A stretch of DNA of 64,000 bases from Diaprepes abbreviatus (GCA_034092305.1 JASJET010000007.1:2666001-2730000); one strand, 5' to 3'; numbered from the stretch's first letter, positions 12,113-27,583 are shown. A program made the numbers and translations. The notes: generated from the letters alone by a model not told the origin.

Positions 12113-12114
<2 letters not shown>
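11450..12114. other. No gene recognised, between two (TA)n tracts
   Basis: AT-rich DNA with no supportable frame. A short region near 11450-11570 is open on the plus strand, but most of that frame derives from the TA tract. Confidence 0.3.

Positions 12115-12193
<79 letters not shown>
12115..12193. repeat. (TA)n tract
   Basis: About 39 TA dinucleotides. No PLE piece recognised next to it. Confidence 0.95.
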
Positions 12194-12197
<4 letters not shown>

Positions 12198-13229
12198 TAC
12201 TACGTTAATTTTTTTTTCTCGCTATTATTTTACTTTCTTCTTTATCTTTTAGTAATATAGCTATAAATTCTGTGTCAAAACATTCATTTCTTTCGATTAC
12301 TTGTTGTATGTATGTTTCTTGTTCATCAAATTGTTTTATTTGATAGTTTTTCGTACCATCTATTATATATATTTTCTAATATTTAGAATGTATGAGATGC
12401 AATAAGAAGTATGTTCTTAATAGATAAAGAAAACTAGAATAAAATTTAAATAATTTCTTTATTAAAACATAAAAAAAAACATAAAGTGCAAACTAGAAAT
12501 ACAGTCCATAGGAAAAAAATTCCTTACTTAAAAATAATGTATTTTTGCCATATAAAGTTACGTTTCTACTTTCAAAATATAGAAAAATAAATTAACAAAG
12601 AATTTTTTTTAAAATATTTTTTTTATGAAAGCAGATGAAAAAGTAATGATATTCAAAAAAAAATTTTTACTAAAACTGATCTTTGCTTATTATCACTACT
12701 TTTTCTGGTATGATCAAATTTTGAATATTTATCATTACTACAAACTGTAGTTTTTACTGAATTACATTACAAAAATACTTTAGAAATTAATTTTGTGGCA
12801 AATCCGTAGTTCTAATAACAAAACTTCAGGTTTAATTAGCAAAACACTGAAACTTGATCGTTGCAAATACTAACTTATAGACCTTTTTGGCAAAGCTACG
12901 TGAACCCAATCAGCTGAGTAGCTTGGAGTGTAAAATAACTGCCCGTTTCCTAAGACTCAATGTAAAAAACGCAAACTTAGGTACTAGTTTTTGGAAAAAT
13001 TATTTAATTTTGAAGGCTTTGTAACAGACGAATTTAAAGCCTGTGATCTTGACCATCAGAAAATCATAAAGTGATATTTCTTTTCTGAGGCAAAAACGAA
13101 CTAGCGTGATTTGCAACTATCATGTTGATTGCGTTTCTTTAATAAAAAAATAACAATTTTACATTTTCCGTAAAAATAAACTATATGAATCACCTTTTTT
13201 GTTTATTTTAATATAAACTTACTCTAATA
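12194..13229. other. Downstream flank of ENT gene, no gene recognised
   Basis: Contains the probable poly(A) signal at 13202-13207 and otherwise A/T-rich sequence. Confidence 0.3.
13202..13207 (-). promoter_or_regulatory. Polyadenylation signal for ENT gene
   Basis: AATAAA on the minus strand, about 23 nt after the TGA stop. The position is plausible for a short 3' UTR, although AATAAA is common by chance in this AT-rich DNA. Confidence 0.5.
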
Positions 13230-13341
13230 TCACAGTAGGCTAACAAAGAGAAGACCTATAGGTGATGCACCAATCTCCATAATTTTAATTATGAATAAGA
13301 AAATTAACCAAAATAATTCAAATTTTTCTGCTGGTACAATT
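13230..13341 (-). CDS. ENT terminal exon with stop
   Basis: Acceptor TTTTCAG is above 13341. It completes Arg and encodes IVPAEKFELFWLIFLFIIKI, then MEIGASPIGLLFVSLL and TGA (13232-13230). This is the expected last membrane helix, and ENT proteins normally end right after it. Confidence 0.83.
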
Positions 13342-16300
13342 CTGAAAAGAAAAATATAGATTAGTTCATATTAATTGGTTTGCATAAATGTGTAAACTTA
13401 ACTCAGTTGGGTACAATTCTTTTTTGAGCGCAAATGCATATCATAAGTTTCTGTCTGCGTTATATTGGTATAGAAAGTACAGGTTGCCGGTTCAGAAAGG
13501 TGGGATAATCGAGGGACCAGCTATTCATAATTTAATTTGATTTACATTAAACCCTGCTGCTGTAAACATAAAGTTGGAAAGCTCTATTTTGTTTGAATAA
13601 TAATCGTACCAAATAATACCTCATAAATCTGACACCTTTGCCAATAAACGGAAAACTTCAGGATTGCTTAAACGAAAAAAAATTGCCCGAGCGCTGTGTC
13701 ACACCAATTCTTAGAAAACAACTCCTTATTTAGTGCTACTAACTGCCCGAATGATATGAAGAAATGAAACACAGCTCGGGTGCCCTGTTGAATTATCTAC
13801 GCTCTACAACATCTAAACTTCAACTCAACACTATCTCGTGAAGTACTACTATCGCTAAGTTAGTTCTTTGTACATCCGTCATTCTACAGTTGTCAGCTGC
13901 CGGCATTTCTCAAAATCAAAGGAGATAATAGTAGCGTCTGGGCCATATAATACCAACAGAAGGTAAAAGCATTTAAATAGAAATAAGTATTTGTACATTT
14001 TAATAATTTAAAATAGGTTGCGCTTTTGCAACATATACGTGGGACAGTCCATCTTAATTTTGAACGAAAATTTTTTTTAACTGGTTGATACGAAACATTC
14101 CTACAAAAACTTCCTCTCCAAAATTCTAAATCATTCGTATTTTACAACTAAAATAAATTTGTATCTTCAATTTATTTTCAAACTATAAAAATTTTAAAAT
14201 GTTTTAATTTAAAAGAAGTTGAAAATTTCCCCATGAAATGTAATATTGCTCCGTATAATATTTATTAATTTAAATTATACAAAGAAAATGATTGACAAAA
14301 TGTTGAATTACAAATTTAACTTTTTTTTGGGAAATTATAAAATTGATATTCCATTCAAAAGTAAATATCTTATTTGTAATATCTCAAATTGTAAACAAAC
14401 ACATATACGCTAAAAAAATATTAAATTTAAATATGCACTGCATGAGTCTCGATTTTTGAACCAGGCATACCTGCTATACTACTAATATCGTTCACCCATC
14501 TCTTTAAAGGTTATCTTACTCTTCTTGACTGTTATGGTCTCCAATCCGCAAGGTACCTAGCAACATGTCTAGCCTATTATCATTTTAACTTACTATTTTC
14601 TCAATTATATCCTTTATCTCTGTTCTCTCTCTGGATATTTTAATCCCCGTTCTTAATTTTACACCAAACAGATTTCGCTCCAAAGTTTTTGGCAATGTTC
14701 GAAGTGTATTTGCGTATGCATTAGTAAGCGACATTGTTTCTAGTCCATACATATTAATCAGTATGAAACATGTGTTTATATATTTATAGTTGTCAAATTT
14801 ATGGGAATTTTTGAATTTTTGAAAATATGTCCTAGTTTGTCAAAAGTGGCACATGAAAGTGTATTATGTCTTGTTGATTTCTTCATGTTGTTTCTCTTTT
14901 CCCAGTCTGATAGTGTGACATAGATAAACATACTCCTCATCAGGTTTTATATAGCTATTTTTAATGTATATTGTCAGTACCTTCAAAACTTATTTTTTCG
15001 ATCCTACTGAAATTTATTTTGAAACCTATACTTGCCGAAAATTGGTAGAATTGTTTCAGCATTTCATTTAACTCCGTGTTGGTATCAATTACTATATCGT
15101 CTGCGAATTCGTTAAGCTTAGAACCATCTAATATTCATGTTTTTGTCATCACAATTTTAATTTTTTGAAGACATTTTTGAGAGCCATCGTACATAATTTG
15201 GGAAACATAAATTCTTCTTGTCGTACTTCTTTTTGTAACGGAATTTTATCGTTTATTATTGTGTCATCTCGTTTAATGTGTATTGTTGCTTCCTTATATA
15301 TCCTCTATATCTAGAATATATTTTTGCGTTTTGTAAAATGGTTAAAACTGACCAAATTTCAGTGGTATCAAACTTCTTCTGGAAATCAATAAAAGCGATG
15401 TCTATGAGTATATTATACGCATAGTGTGAATATTATCGAACATCCTTAACCCCAAAAATACACTGAAATTATCAGTCTGTTAGTATTTTGGTGAATAATT
15501 CATAAAACTGCTACAAAAGAAATATTGTCGATAATTTTGTCTATTTGTTCTGTCACCTATTTTAGGGACATGTATAACCTCAGAGTTACAGAGTTTATAA
15601 AAATGTTTCTGTCATGGAAACATTTATTTAGCAGATCTCTGAGTTCTCTTTTTACTGATATTTTACGCAGCTTTAATATTTCTGCCATTTACTGTTTTTC
15701 ATCATTTCTAAGGTCTTATCTAATTCGTCTTTTGTGATGTTCAGTTATTCTTCATATCTTCTATTTAAAATATTTATTTTCGTTTGTGGTTATGCTGTTT
15801 TAACTTTTCCACAGTACTAATAAGATCTTTTAAGTCATGTAATATTTTGTTGTTTACATACATAAGGATTTTGTATGATAACAACCCTAATATTTGAAAA
15901 ATAACTAACACGGGGGAATATTAAAGTGCCTAGAAGACTTATGGAAGATCCATCTGGATCCAGAGAGTATTCACTCAAAAATTTGTCGAAGCTTAAAACG
16001 AAAAATCACATTGGTCTCAAACAACAATAAACTTTATGGTTAGAACTGACTCGATCTTCCTTGCAAGAGAGTTTTGCGTCAATACAGACTTTTTTAACCA
16101 GTATAAATTTTTGAATATACCACAATTTACTTAGTCAATCGCATATTTTCTTGGTATAATTTTAAAGTGTTCTGCTGATTTTAATTTGGTCAGTTCTAGG
16201 AATAATCCGATATCCAGTTTTTCCGTTTTTTCTTCTTCACCACAAAATGGCTATCCAACACCACTGGTCTTTCTTCCTCCTTTCCTTTTTCTTTTCCCCC

Positions 16301-19300
16301 CCTGCTCTTTTAAGCCTATTTTTCGCATTATCATAGAGCTTTTTGCTGATTCTTCTACGGCACCTGCTTCCTATGTTATATGTACCAGACTATATCCTAG
16401 TATCGAATGATGCAGAGTCTACCAAGGTCTACTTCAACGTCAGGACTGAAGCCTTTGTTGTTCATGATTAAAACGCCCCAAAACAGGTGGCGCCAAAAAA
16501 AAACAAACAAAACACATACAAGATGTAGGAGATAAGCGTAAAGTTATTATTTTTAGATATATTTCGATCAGGAAAAATAGGAACATAACAGTGCTTTGGA
16601 AAAACTTATTCTATTCAAACCGATTCTCGATAGAAGATGCTGAATACCGCCATTTTTCAACATTATCTTATGGCCAACATTTTTTGAACGTTTTTCATGC
16701 TGATTTTATAGGAGGTTTCAAGGTATTCTAAACAAAAACCGTGTTGTGTTTTATTTGCTTTCTCATATGCAGATACAGCCGAAGAATAAAATTTAATAGA
16801 AGTGCTAGATGAACTCACTACTAACCAATAAATTAAACTGATATTTAGAAATGAATATCGAGAATTCTGGTTTAAAAAATCAATACCAGGACACTCCCTT
16901 CGATTATAGGAAATAGTTTAAAAAATTCTAGTTGCTTGTTCTTTATCATATTTAGCGAAACGTTGCACATACATGTATTTGAACGAGGCCAAAATTTTTT
17001 TTTTCAAAATGCTGTATAATGAATACAAACGTCTACCTATGGTAAGGAACCCTTCCCAGGATAATATCCAGCCCCTTCCGTCCCTTTCCCGTGCGCCTCT
17101 TGCGTGTGCTATCAGTAGAAATTCGATATTGTCATCGAATGTACGTATCCATTCTCGACGCTCTTTTGTGAACTTAAATTGTCAACTGAAATATTTATGT
17201 CTTCAAGTTCATCCCAGGATTTTAAAGTGATGGATATTCATACTACAGATAATAAACTTATATGCTATTTTAAAATTTTGGTCAACTTATTACTCGAAAG
17301 TATTTTTTGGCATTACTAAAGTATATCCTTCAATAGACTATTTTTTTAAAAATATTTTTGCATTATTAAGATTTTTCTTATGCTATAGGAATAGATGTGG
17401 CTATAATTTTCACTGTTGTTTAAAGTTCGTTGTTTCTACTAAAAGCTGATATAAAAATTGAATCCAGATAAGCCCGGATAAGCAAAATTTTAGTACTTTC
17501 AAATGTTTACATGAAAATTACAAAAAGATCAATTTTCTTAAATATGTTTTTTTTTATAATGTGTGTTTGTTTTAGGTACACTGGGTACCTCCGGAATAAG
17601 GATCGGGACCAGAAAATACTTATTTGATCGCATGTAGAGCGAAAATTTGCCCAGTTTGGAAAAAATCAACTTTTATCTTGCAAGGCTGAAGATACTTTGA
17701 AGACCAAACTGAGATCTTGAAACGCAATTTTGCACGTGTTAAATTGGGAATAAAAAGAGATGGACTAATAATGAATGGAATGATAAAGAAGACGTATTTC
17801 TTAAATACAATCAATCGTAGCTAGAAGGAACTTTCGCATTTCCTGTTGCCGGTACTCAAACGCGTGCAAATAGAGTTGAGAAAAACAAGAAAAGGAGATG
17901 CATCCACTATTCTCAGAGAAATAACCAGTACACCAACAAGTGCAACCAAATATAAGCAGGCATATTATCAAACAAAATCAAGTAAAGGAAAGAAATTACC
18001 TCTGACACCAATGGAAGCACTACAAATGTTCATAGATGCCAATTTAACGAAAGGATAGAACGAAAGTATGAGAAAGGCGAATAAGATTTTTTTCCGTGTT
18101 ACAGTCTTTTGAAAAATGCTAAAAAAAATGTTATCCAGCACCGGAATCATGCACGATAACGAGTAACGGTGCCGAAGTGCAATTATAGCCTTTAATAGAC
18201 ATAACCGTTCGGCGCCTATCCGAATACTTGAAATTGTTAACAGTGGAGAAACAAGAGCGGGACACTCTGAAAATAATATCCAAATGGATTTGCCATGGTT
18301 TTCAGCAAACACAATATAAACAAAAACTTGAAAATGATGCCGATTCCGATGCCAACTTATTTTTGAGCTTTATTATGAGAAAATCGAACATCCTCTTCCC
18401 CACAATTCTGTTGACCAATAAGATTCCGTTTTGTGAAAGAGAGTGTCTATGTTACAGAAGAAGAAATCAAATACGTTAATGATTTTATCAAGTCTTAGTC
18501 CCAACAGAGGTTGATTTAAATGGAGAACGTTTGCAGTAAAACACAAATTTATAATGACCATGGTCGACGGAAAGATATGCAATGCAGTCATCGGTACGAC
18601 ATCAACAAGTCGATGCTACATTTGTGATGCAACTTCCAAAGACTTCAACCGATTAAACTACAAAAGAGAAGTGAATACTGAAACCACTGAATTTGGCCTC
18701 TCAGTGCTACATGCCAGGCCACGACTATTTGAGAGTATTTTTCATTTGGCTTATAAGCTACCTGTAAATAGAGAAAGGAAGACAGAAGAGGAAAAACAAT
18801 GGGAAAAAATAGAAAAATAGAAATCCAGATCCGGTTTCGCAAATCGAACACGTATCAGCTACGACCTTATATACAGACTGAAAGTTATCCTAGAAACAAT
18901 TTTAAGCGGACATATAATCGATACGGAAAAATATGCATCAGAAACAGTTCGTTTATATGTGGAATTGTATCCTTGGCAGCCTATGACGCCTACGATGCAC
19001 AAAATTTTAGTTCTCGGTGCAGTAATAATCAAACACGCTTTATTACCAATTGGCCAGCTGTCCGAGGCACGTAACAAGCATTTTCGGTCGACTAGATTTT
19101 GCTAGGAAATTTTTGAGAGGAAACTCTAACCAAGATGTACTCAGTCGGTTATTTCTGAGTTCAGATCCTCTGTTGCGTAGCAAAAGATTCGTAAAATCAA
19201 GAAAATTGGGTTATTTTTTGCCAGAAACTCTTAAAATGCTCGTGTCTGCTGCGCCGAACACAATTATGAACTCATCAGAAAGCGAAGAAGAAAATGCTCC

Positions 19301-22300
19301 GAATTTGTGATTTTCAATATGTAAAATTGTGACTTGTGTGTCATCTAATATAATTTGTAAAAATACGTTTGTTTTATTTTATTTCGTAGCTTAAAATCTA
19401 TTTGCGTATAAAAATAATTTTGGCCGCTTAGATTGTTCAAATACCATTATGTGCGTTGGTTCAGTACGGCCGCAAATTTATTTTTCAAAAAAAAGGACAG
19501 TTTATAGATCATTAAGCCTGGGGCAATTTGAGACTGCTGTTGTCAAAATTGAAATCCGATATTACCAAATTGTTAAAACTCCACCAGGTTCAATCATTTC
19601 ATTTAATTTTTTATTATTTATTGATTTTTAATAAACAGTTTTTTAATACATTTGATTATTTTTTTATTTTTAATACGGTACGGGTGCGTTTGATTTACTT
19701 TTTCTTGCACAGGGGGATTGGTGGTCCACAAGAGGTTGAAAACTACAGTGTCCGCCACGTACTTTTCGCCCACCCCACGCGAAAACTAGTAGAGTTTCGA
19801 AGTTTTATATTTCAGTAAGGAATAATTGTATGACGATTTTCAAAAAGCATTTTAAAGCTCTTTTTAGGTACTTTCAACTAATATAAAGTGCGAGGTAAAT
19901 TTCTAATTTTGGAAACGTTTTTTTTTAAGAATAAAAAGATTTGAAAAAACGCATTTTCTTGGTTTTTTTAATGTCAATGCAGTTTCGCGAGAAATACTCG
20001 CAGGAAAATTCTGAATAGACAATTTTTTGGCTCTTTCCGGGAGCTTTAAAATACTTTTTTAAGTTTTGTTCCAAGTGCATTTTTTATCAAAATACGACCT
20101 TTTTAACGAAAAGAAATGACTTTTTTTTAATGCTCCATATTTCTCTAACTATAAGAGACAGAAAAAACGTCAAATAAAAAAAAATGTTTATTTTTACTCT
20201 TAAAATGATATTCCGAAATTTTTTCCGCACTTTTGTTTTTTTTTTTCAATTTCTTATTTTTTAAAATTTTTCAAAACCATTTTGATATGGTTATGCATGT
20301 ATCTGAAAACAAAATTGGAACAACTCAGGGTCCTGGTGTGATATTTTTTACAGAGTTTTGGTATATATTATGAAAAAAAAAGCAAATTTCAATAGATCAT
20401 ACATATGAGCTATTATATAAGAGTTCACACATATGAGCTAATTAATTTTTTTTTTATGAAAAAGACCGTAACTCTGTAAAAAAGTCAAACCATGATCCTA
20501 AGTTATTCCAGTTCATTTTTAGGTACATCCATAACCATATTATTATGTTTTTGTAAAATCCTAAAAAATCAAAAAAAATCAGAAGTGTGGAAAATTCCGG
20601 AACAATCGACGATAATTTTACGTGTTAAAATAAACATTTTTTCTATTTAAAGTTTTTTCTAGCTTTTCGGTATATCGAGCATAGAAAAAAAAAGTCATTT
20701 TTTTCGTTACAAAGGTTGTATTTTGGTCAAAAATGCACTTAGAACAAAATTTGAAAAAGTATTTTAAAGCTCTCGAAAAAAAAACAAAAAACTTTCTATT
20801 TAGAATTTTTCTACGAGTATTTCCTGCGAAACTGCAGTGATATTAGCAAAACCAAGAAAAAACGTTTTTTTTTTCATCTCTTTATTCTCAAATAAAGACT
20901 TTAAAAATGAAAAATTTAACTCGCACTTTACATTACCTGAAAGTACTTGGAAAGACCGTTAAAATGTTTTTTTTTTGAAAATTGTGATGATTATTCCTTA
21001 CTGAAATATAAAACTTTTAAACTCTACTGGTTTTAGCGTGGAATGGACACTGTATGATGTGTACATCTATTCTTAACTCATAAATATTCGAAAAGAAAAC
21101 TTCCTAAAAATAATATAAATCTATTACAAAAACTTACCTTACAGCTTTAAAGGTTGCCATGTTTGCCAAATATCCTGCAAAAATAAACCGTATTCCTTCA
21201 ATAAGTGCATACTGCCAATCATGAGGAAATAGTACTTGTAAATGTTTTCTCGGTTTCGCATTAACGAAGAACAGTAGAGGAGTGCAAATACTTTGATATA
21301 TAATCATTGCCAAAAGGACGGTGTACTGCGATGGATTCTAAAAAAAAACATACTTTTATTACAAAGTTAAGCTATAGTGTAACTAAAATAATCAGTAAGT
21401 TAATTCGGATTTATGTTAACTAAATCTACTATGACAGCATTTGATCATAGACTCGTGCAAACAGAATATCTTGGGTAGCGTTGACCGTTCTGTCTACAAT
21501 CATGCTGCTATTCCATATTAATCTGTAGCTATTTTAAATACTTATAAATAGTTATTACAAAGACAATGACTCGAAGTCTGGAGGTGCTCTTCTGGCAGCT
21601 TTAGTTCCAAACCACTACAGGTTATTTAAGCTTACCAGAACCATAATTTGTTGGAAAAATGATATTTCTTGTTTGAAGCTCTCACTACCGTGTGTCGGCG
21701 AGTTTAGTCTCGTGAAGGTTTTTAATTAAATTAATCAAAGCAAGTTTCTCAAAACACTGAAATCTATCACCAAAAATAAATAGGAAGCGAAAATATTTAC
21801 AATGAGAAACTTAAAATGAGAGACTAAAACAATATCGAGTTACTAAAATAATTGCTCTTGTTGGCCATTCTATTACTAAAAATGTAAAACCAAAGTCTAT
21901 AAACAGCTTTCTAAAATATTAAACAAAAAAAAAAAGAATAAAAACGCGAAAAAACAGCAATTTATATTATTTTATATGATTTAAAGTATCAAACTTGCAA
22001 AATGCTTAAGTATAATAACACCAGATATTCCCTTAACTTCCCAATGACAAACAAAACCAGAAAACCTTTATTCCCGCTGAATAAACACGTCACGTAATTA
22101 CACTGCTCTTAAAATTTGTACCGACCACCCTAAACAAATTCTGGATTGTAACTTAAGAGTATTATTTCCTGAAAGCCAAACTAGCATTCCCTTGGCAGCC
22201 CGCGGGTTCACGTTGGCATCCATCTCACTCCATGGAACTCTGTAAACGTCCACTACATCCATGAAATGTAGAGGGCGTTGGCCATTTTCTACCGAATATT

Positions 22301-24134
22301 TAATTTCCGAATCGGTCTCTGAGCGTTTTAATCTTATTTTTTATATTATATATTTAAACAGATAATCAAACTATTCTAGATTTTCCTATAAATAGAAGGG
22401 ATCGATAATAACGTCCGTGCAAAAAAAACTATTAACTCTTTTAGTAGTCCAGAAGTAGTTAACTCTTTCTTTCTTGTGAATAGAAAAAAACAGAATTATA
22501 CAAAATCTCTTTACATTCGGTGAAATAATATATCATATTATAGTGAGTTATTTGATTATTCTCTTGTTTCCTAATAATGGGAGAACTGTTCACTATTTTA
22601 ATAAATTTTAACGGTATTTTCATATAACATATATTAAAAACCTCCCTCGGCTCGTATCTCTTTGGTTTTAATTATATAACCAGAGTAGGATTTCTTCGAC
22701 AGATCTATTTATAAATGTTAAAAGACGGTCTTTTAAAGCGTCTTAAATTGACTGAGTTTATATATTGAAAAAAACCATTTAAACGACTCAAAGATGACAA
22801 AGTTGAGATTATGCTTAAGTACGATAATTGATTTATTTTTCCTTTAGACTTTCTTGGGTGGTAATAAAAAATTTTATACTCTCCTGTTCCCACGGATAAA
22901 GTCTCTCCACAGAGTGATTATTTAGTTACTCATTTTAGCAGAATATACTTAAAATAATTAGTGTTTGTTCCATTACATTATCGGTTACCTGTAAAAAATC
23001 TAACTCAAATTCTAGCTCGAAAATAGTTCAAGTCTTTCGCAGGCGGATGATTTTTATGACATACGATATAATGGTCTTTTTCAGAAAGGTGATTTTTCTG
23101 ATTGAAGCAAGAAAATAGGTAGGTCGCTACGACGGTTTTGATATACGTTAATATTTCTTATTTTTCTCGAGATATTTTCCTTTATATTTATCACTTAAAA
23201 CAGGTAGTAAAAGTCCACTCCCTCTTGTCTGGTTAGATTTCTACACAGGTTTTATCTCACCTAGTCAGCAGATAATTGGCCATTCTTGTATGGAAAAAAA
23301 CTCAAAATTATATGGTTAAAAGTTTTATTATTACAATGTGAAATAACAACACCATCTTATGCAACAAGGCTTAACAATGAACTCCGGCGTATGATGAAGT
23401 AATAATTTTCGTTGAATTTCATGGCGGTATCTTATTCATTATTTTGTCTTGACTGTTGTTAAGTAATATAGGTTGAAATGTTTATTTGTTTTTTACATAA
23501 TTCGACAAAAATGGATTAATCAAAAAATGGTCCGGACGCTCGGTACCCATATGTTACATGTTTAAGTAATCATTAGTATGTGAGAAAATTTATTTGATTA
23601 TTTATTTTCCTTGAAATGTTTGTTTGACATAAATACTTGCATTTCAAGGGATGTTAATTTAACGAATAATACTAATTTTTTAGAAAATAATATACAAAAT
23701 ATCCTGGTTAATTTGCTGAATAATTTTTTAAAATGTTTAAATTGTAACCAAAGTAATAACGCAAAAATCGATAAGGTAGAAGAAGATTTAGTAATTCCAA
23801 TAATGAACGCTGTGTGATTGAGAAAGCTCTCGAAGTTTTTTGAATGAGAATAACCATCATATAGCTCTGCCAGGTTAATTCATTGACATTTCCCAATATA
23901 TTTCTGTCTATCTAAATTTGAAACTTTTCTTAAACGATAATTATGATTCTCGAACTAGAAATAGACATATATTTATCCACCTAACGATCCCACAGATGGT
24001 ATACAGTCAGCTTGGTGATGATAATGAAACTCCACCTGTCCTAATTGCCCTAATTTCTAGGGAGGACTCAGCACATGAACGGAATACCCGAAGATTTTCG
24101 ATTTCTCATCAAACTGATGAGAACATCGAACGTA

Positions 24135-24206
<72 letters not shown>

Positions 24207-27200
24207 TAAGTAAATCAGAGTGAAACAGAATATAAGCATCGACATATGTGCTAATATTTAACAAATTAGCAGCTTGGTCTTAGGGTGAGGGGTAACAAAA
24301 TGCTGGCATGGTGAGAGCGGGCGGCAACATACGCCACACCCTAGCAAAACAAGAGGGTTCCAAGTTATTTTCTTTATTTTTATCCAGGCCGTTGAAGCGT
24401 AAGTACCGAGTATAGGTATTTCCGTGTTTCGCTCCAAATATATTTTTTTTAAATGGTAGTTTATTCCACGGAACAAAAAGTGCAGATTATTAAGTGGTAC
24501 TATTCTGGTAAAGGTATGAACGAGATAATCGGCAGATTTGCATTTACGTACGAAAATCGCCATATTCCTTCAAAATTCAGAATTTCAGAAATTATTAAAA
24601 AAATTGGGATAACCGGTTGTCGAAAAATTTGTAAAAGATGCACTGATAATAATGAAGAGCAATCGGTTCCTCAAATTTCTGACGAACGAGCAAATCTGGA
24701 TACTGACATTTGTAGTTTAGCGGAAAATAATTTTCCTTGCAATGGTATTGCAATTGCCGAAGAACTTGATATGAATGCTCGAACAGTTCGAAATATTTTG
24801 AAGCGTAATAAATACCGCTGTTAGAAATTGCAAACAACTCAAGAAATTTTTCCGGAAGACCAAGAAAAACGTATGATGTTTTGTGAGAACATGATAGATA
24901 GGGCTAGTAGGGAAGACAAGTTAATCAGCAATATTTTGTTTACTAATGAATATTCATTCTCCTTTCACAGCCGTCACAATCCTTCTATCACCGTAGGATG
25001 CTCTAGAGATAATCAATATCTCAATATTCCTTTTTTTATTAATGGGAACCTAACTGCGAATAAGTGCTTGGACCTTTTGCGAAATCACGTCATTCCAGCT
25101 GTTCGACCACTGAAGACTAATTATGAAGAAATTTGGTTTCAATAAGATGGTTGCCCAGCTCATAATGCAACGGAAGTGCAACCGTTTTTGCAAACTATAT
25201 TTCCAGAGCGCCTCATAAGTACAAGGGGAACCATGCAAATACTACCCAGGCCCCAAACGATTTTTTTCTCTGAAGTCATGTTTCTTAAAAAACTATCGAC
25301 CCATATATGATCGTGCTAATAATTTGGATGACCTAAGACAAAAAATTAATGAAGTTGTTATAAATATAACCCCTGAAGTTTTGGCAAATAAGCGGAACGC
25401 ATTTTACAATTGACTAGGTTATTGTTTTGCTCAAAGTGGTGGCTCGTTTAAACATTTCTTGAAGACTTTTAGGTGTTTTCGTTGATTTAAATAGAATTTA
25501 ATTATTTATTTTACAATTACTGAATATGTTACTTTCATTTTTTACCAGGGTCAAAGTTTACTTTTGGGAATGACTTTTAACTTTAAAATGGTTTATTAAC
25601 TTATTTATTTAGAAATTACCATCGCGTTTCATTAGTACTTTTTATTAGAATTAATGTTTATTTTGTAACAGAAATACCACCTTTTTTATGCCCAACGGCC
25701 AACAATTTTTTTTTTGTATTTTGACTATTTGATGCATTTAAAACAATAAATGTATCAAATAGTGATTAAATATTCCAAATTCCGTCGATTACGTTATAAG
25801 TTTAGACGAAAAGTAATACACTCTCTCATTCCTTTAAAGCTACTGTTTTTCATGACGCTCGGAATTTAGAGGGAGTAATGTGGCACATAGGCGTTCCCTA
25901 CGATCTTCTGTCCTGAACTAACCCGAAAGAAGTTAGAGGGGCTTAGTGGGTCAGAATTTGAGAGAATTTAAACTAGAAGGTTGGCTATAATAACGTTTCT
26001 ATTAAATCTCCGTAATATGAACGGCCAGTTTTTTCTTTCTAAGATTTTGTTTCAGATCAAAGGCAGCGTCACGCCCAGTTATTAAGTCGAGAACACTTGT
26101 GCGGCGTTCAAGTCAATTATTTCTAATATGCGTACTTTGATAGCCACATTTTAAAATGGAGGCTCTTTCGGGAGGTATGCACTTAATTAATTATATTTAT
26201 TAACTTTTATACGAAAAATTAAACAAATTATCTCAAATGACAACAACAATTGAAGTATATGTTACGACTTTCACGTAATTACGCTGAATTTCTAGTTTTT
26301 TCCGAACTTGCTTAATACCAATGAAGGTACCGCTCTTCTATTTGACATGGAATTGTCGCGAGACAAATATCAGTGATTACGAAATTGGCCTAAAAACAAG
26401 TGCAGTAATATATTTTCGCCGTACTTCGGTGCGTAAAATGCTAAAAAGCATATTATCCACATGACGATTTTCTAACCTCTACTAAATCAAAAGCCGATGT
26501 TAAATCCCAAGGCTTACTGGATCACACACTGGATCAAATTATATTGCTTCGATTAGACGCCTTTGAAAAAATCGATAAATTAGATTTGCAAATATGTTTC
26601 ATTTGCAAATGGGGCATTGATGGAACGTCAAGTCAGAGCAAGTACAAAATGAAATTCACTGATCCGAATATTTCTGATACAAACTTATTCCTCACCTCTC
26701 TTTTCCCACTTTAACTAGCAGGTGTCATCTTATCATTTGCAATATTAAGGATAGGCAAACTATCAAAAGATGCACAAAAATCAACGAACAAATTGATAAG
26801 AAACTATTGCCAAGACTTTGCCCGAAAATTTTCTCGAGAAAAAAATATGGAGTCAAGTCAGAGCAAGTACAAAATGAAATTCACTGATCCGAATATTTCT
26901 GATACAAACTTATTCCTCACCTCTCTTTTCCCACTTTAACTAGCAGGTGTCATCTTATCATTTGCAATATTAAGGATAGGCAAACTATCAAAAGATGCAC
27001 AAAAATCAACGAACAAGTTGATAAGAAACTATTGCCAAGACTTTGCCCGAAAATTTTCTCAAGAAAAAAATATGGAGGATGTGTTCCAAAATTTTTGGCG
27101 TCGACGGATCCTTACACTGTTTTTTATATCGTAAAAATTCGAATAATAATTTGCACGTATTGGAGAATAAGAAAAGAGGTGTAAACAGAGAAGGCCATTA

Positions 27201-27583
27201 TTGAAAAATTCTTTTTATTATTTTTATTACAGTCATATTATTTATTCATTTTTGTTAATCAATAAATTTTGTATTACTTACAAATTATTTGCATTGGTAT
27301 TTATTAGTCCTAAGCATACAGAAAAAAATAATTTCGCCTTTTTAACGATTGTCGATATCTTTGTATTTATTTTTTAAAAACACCGTGAACTCAAGCGCAA
27401 TATTTTATTCATAGAAATACAATTATTTTTTTTAAATTTATTTATAATATCATATTTAAAATATTGTGTATACAGTACGTACAGATGGTTCTACATCTAG
27501 ATGCTTCTACATAATTTTGTAAAACCAATTTACCTGTTAAATCTGTGAAAAAGTTCTTTTGATGTTTTGTATTAATAAGAAAG

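Noticed and set aside
25801..25960. Possible tRNA-derived SINE
   Set aside because: No convincing A and B boxes or cloverleaf.
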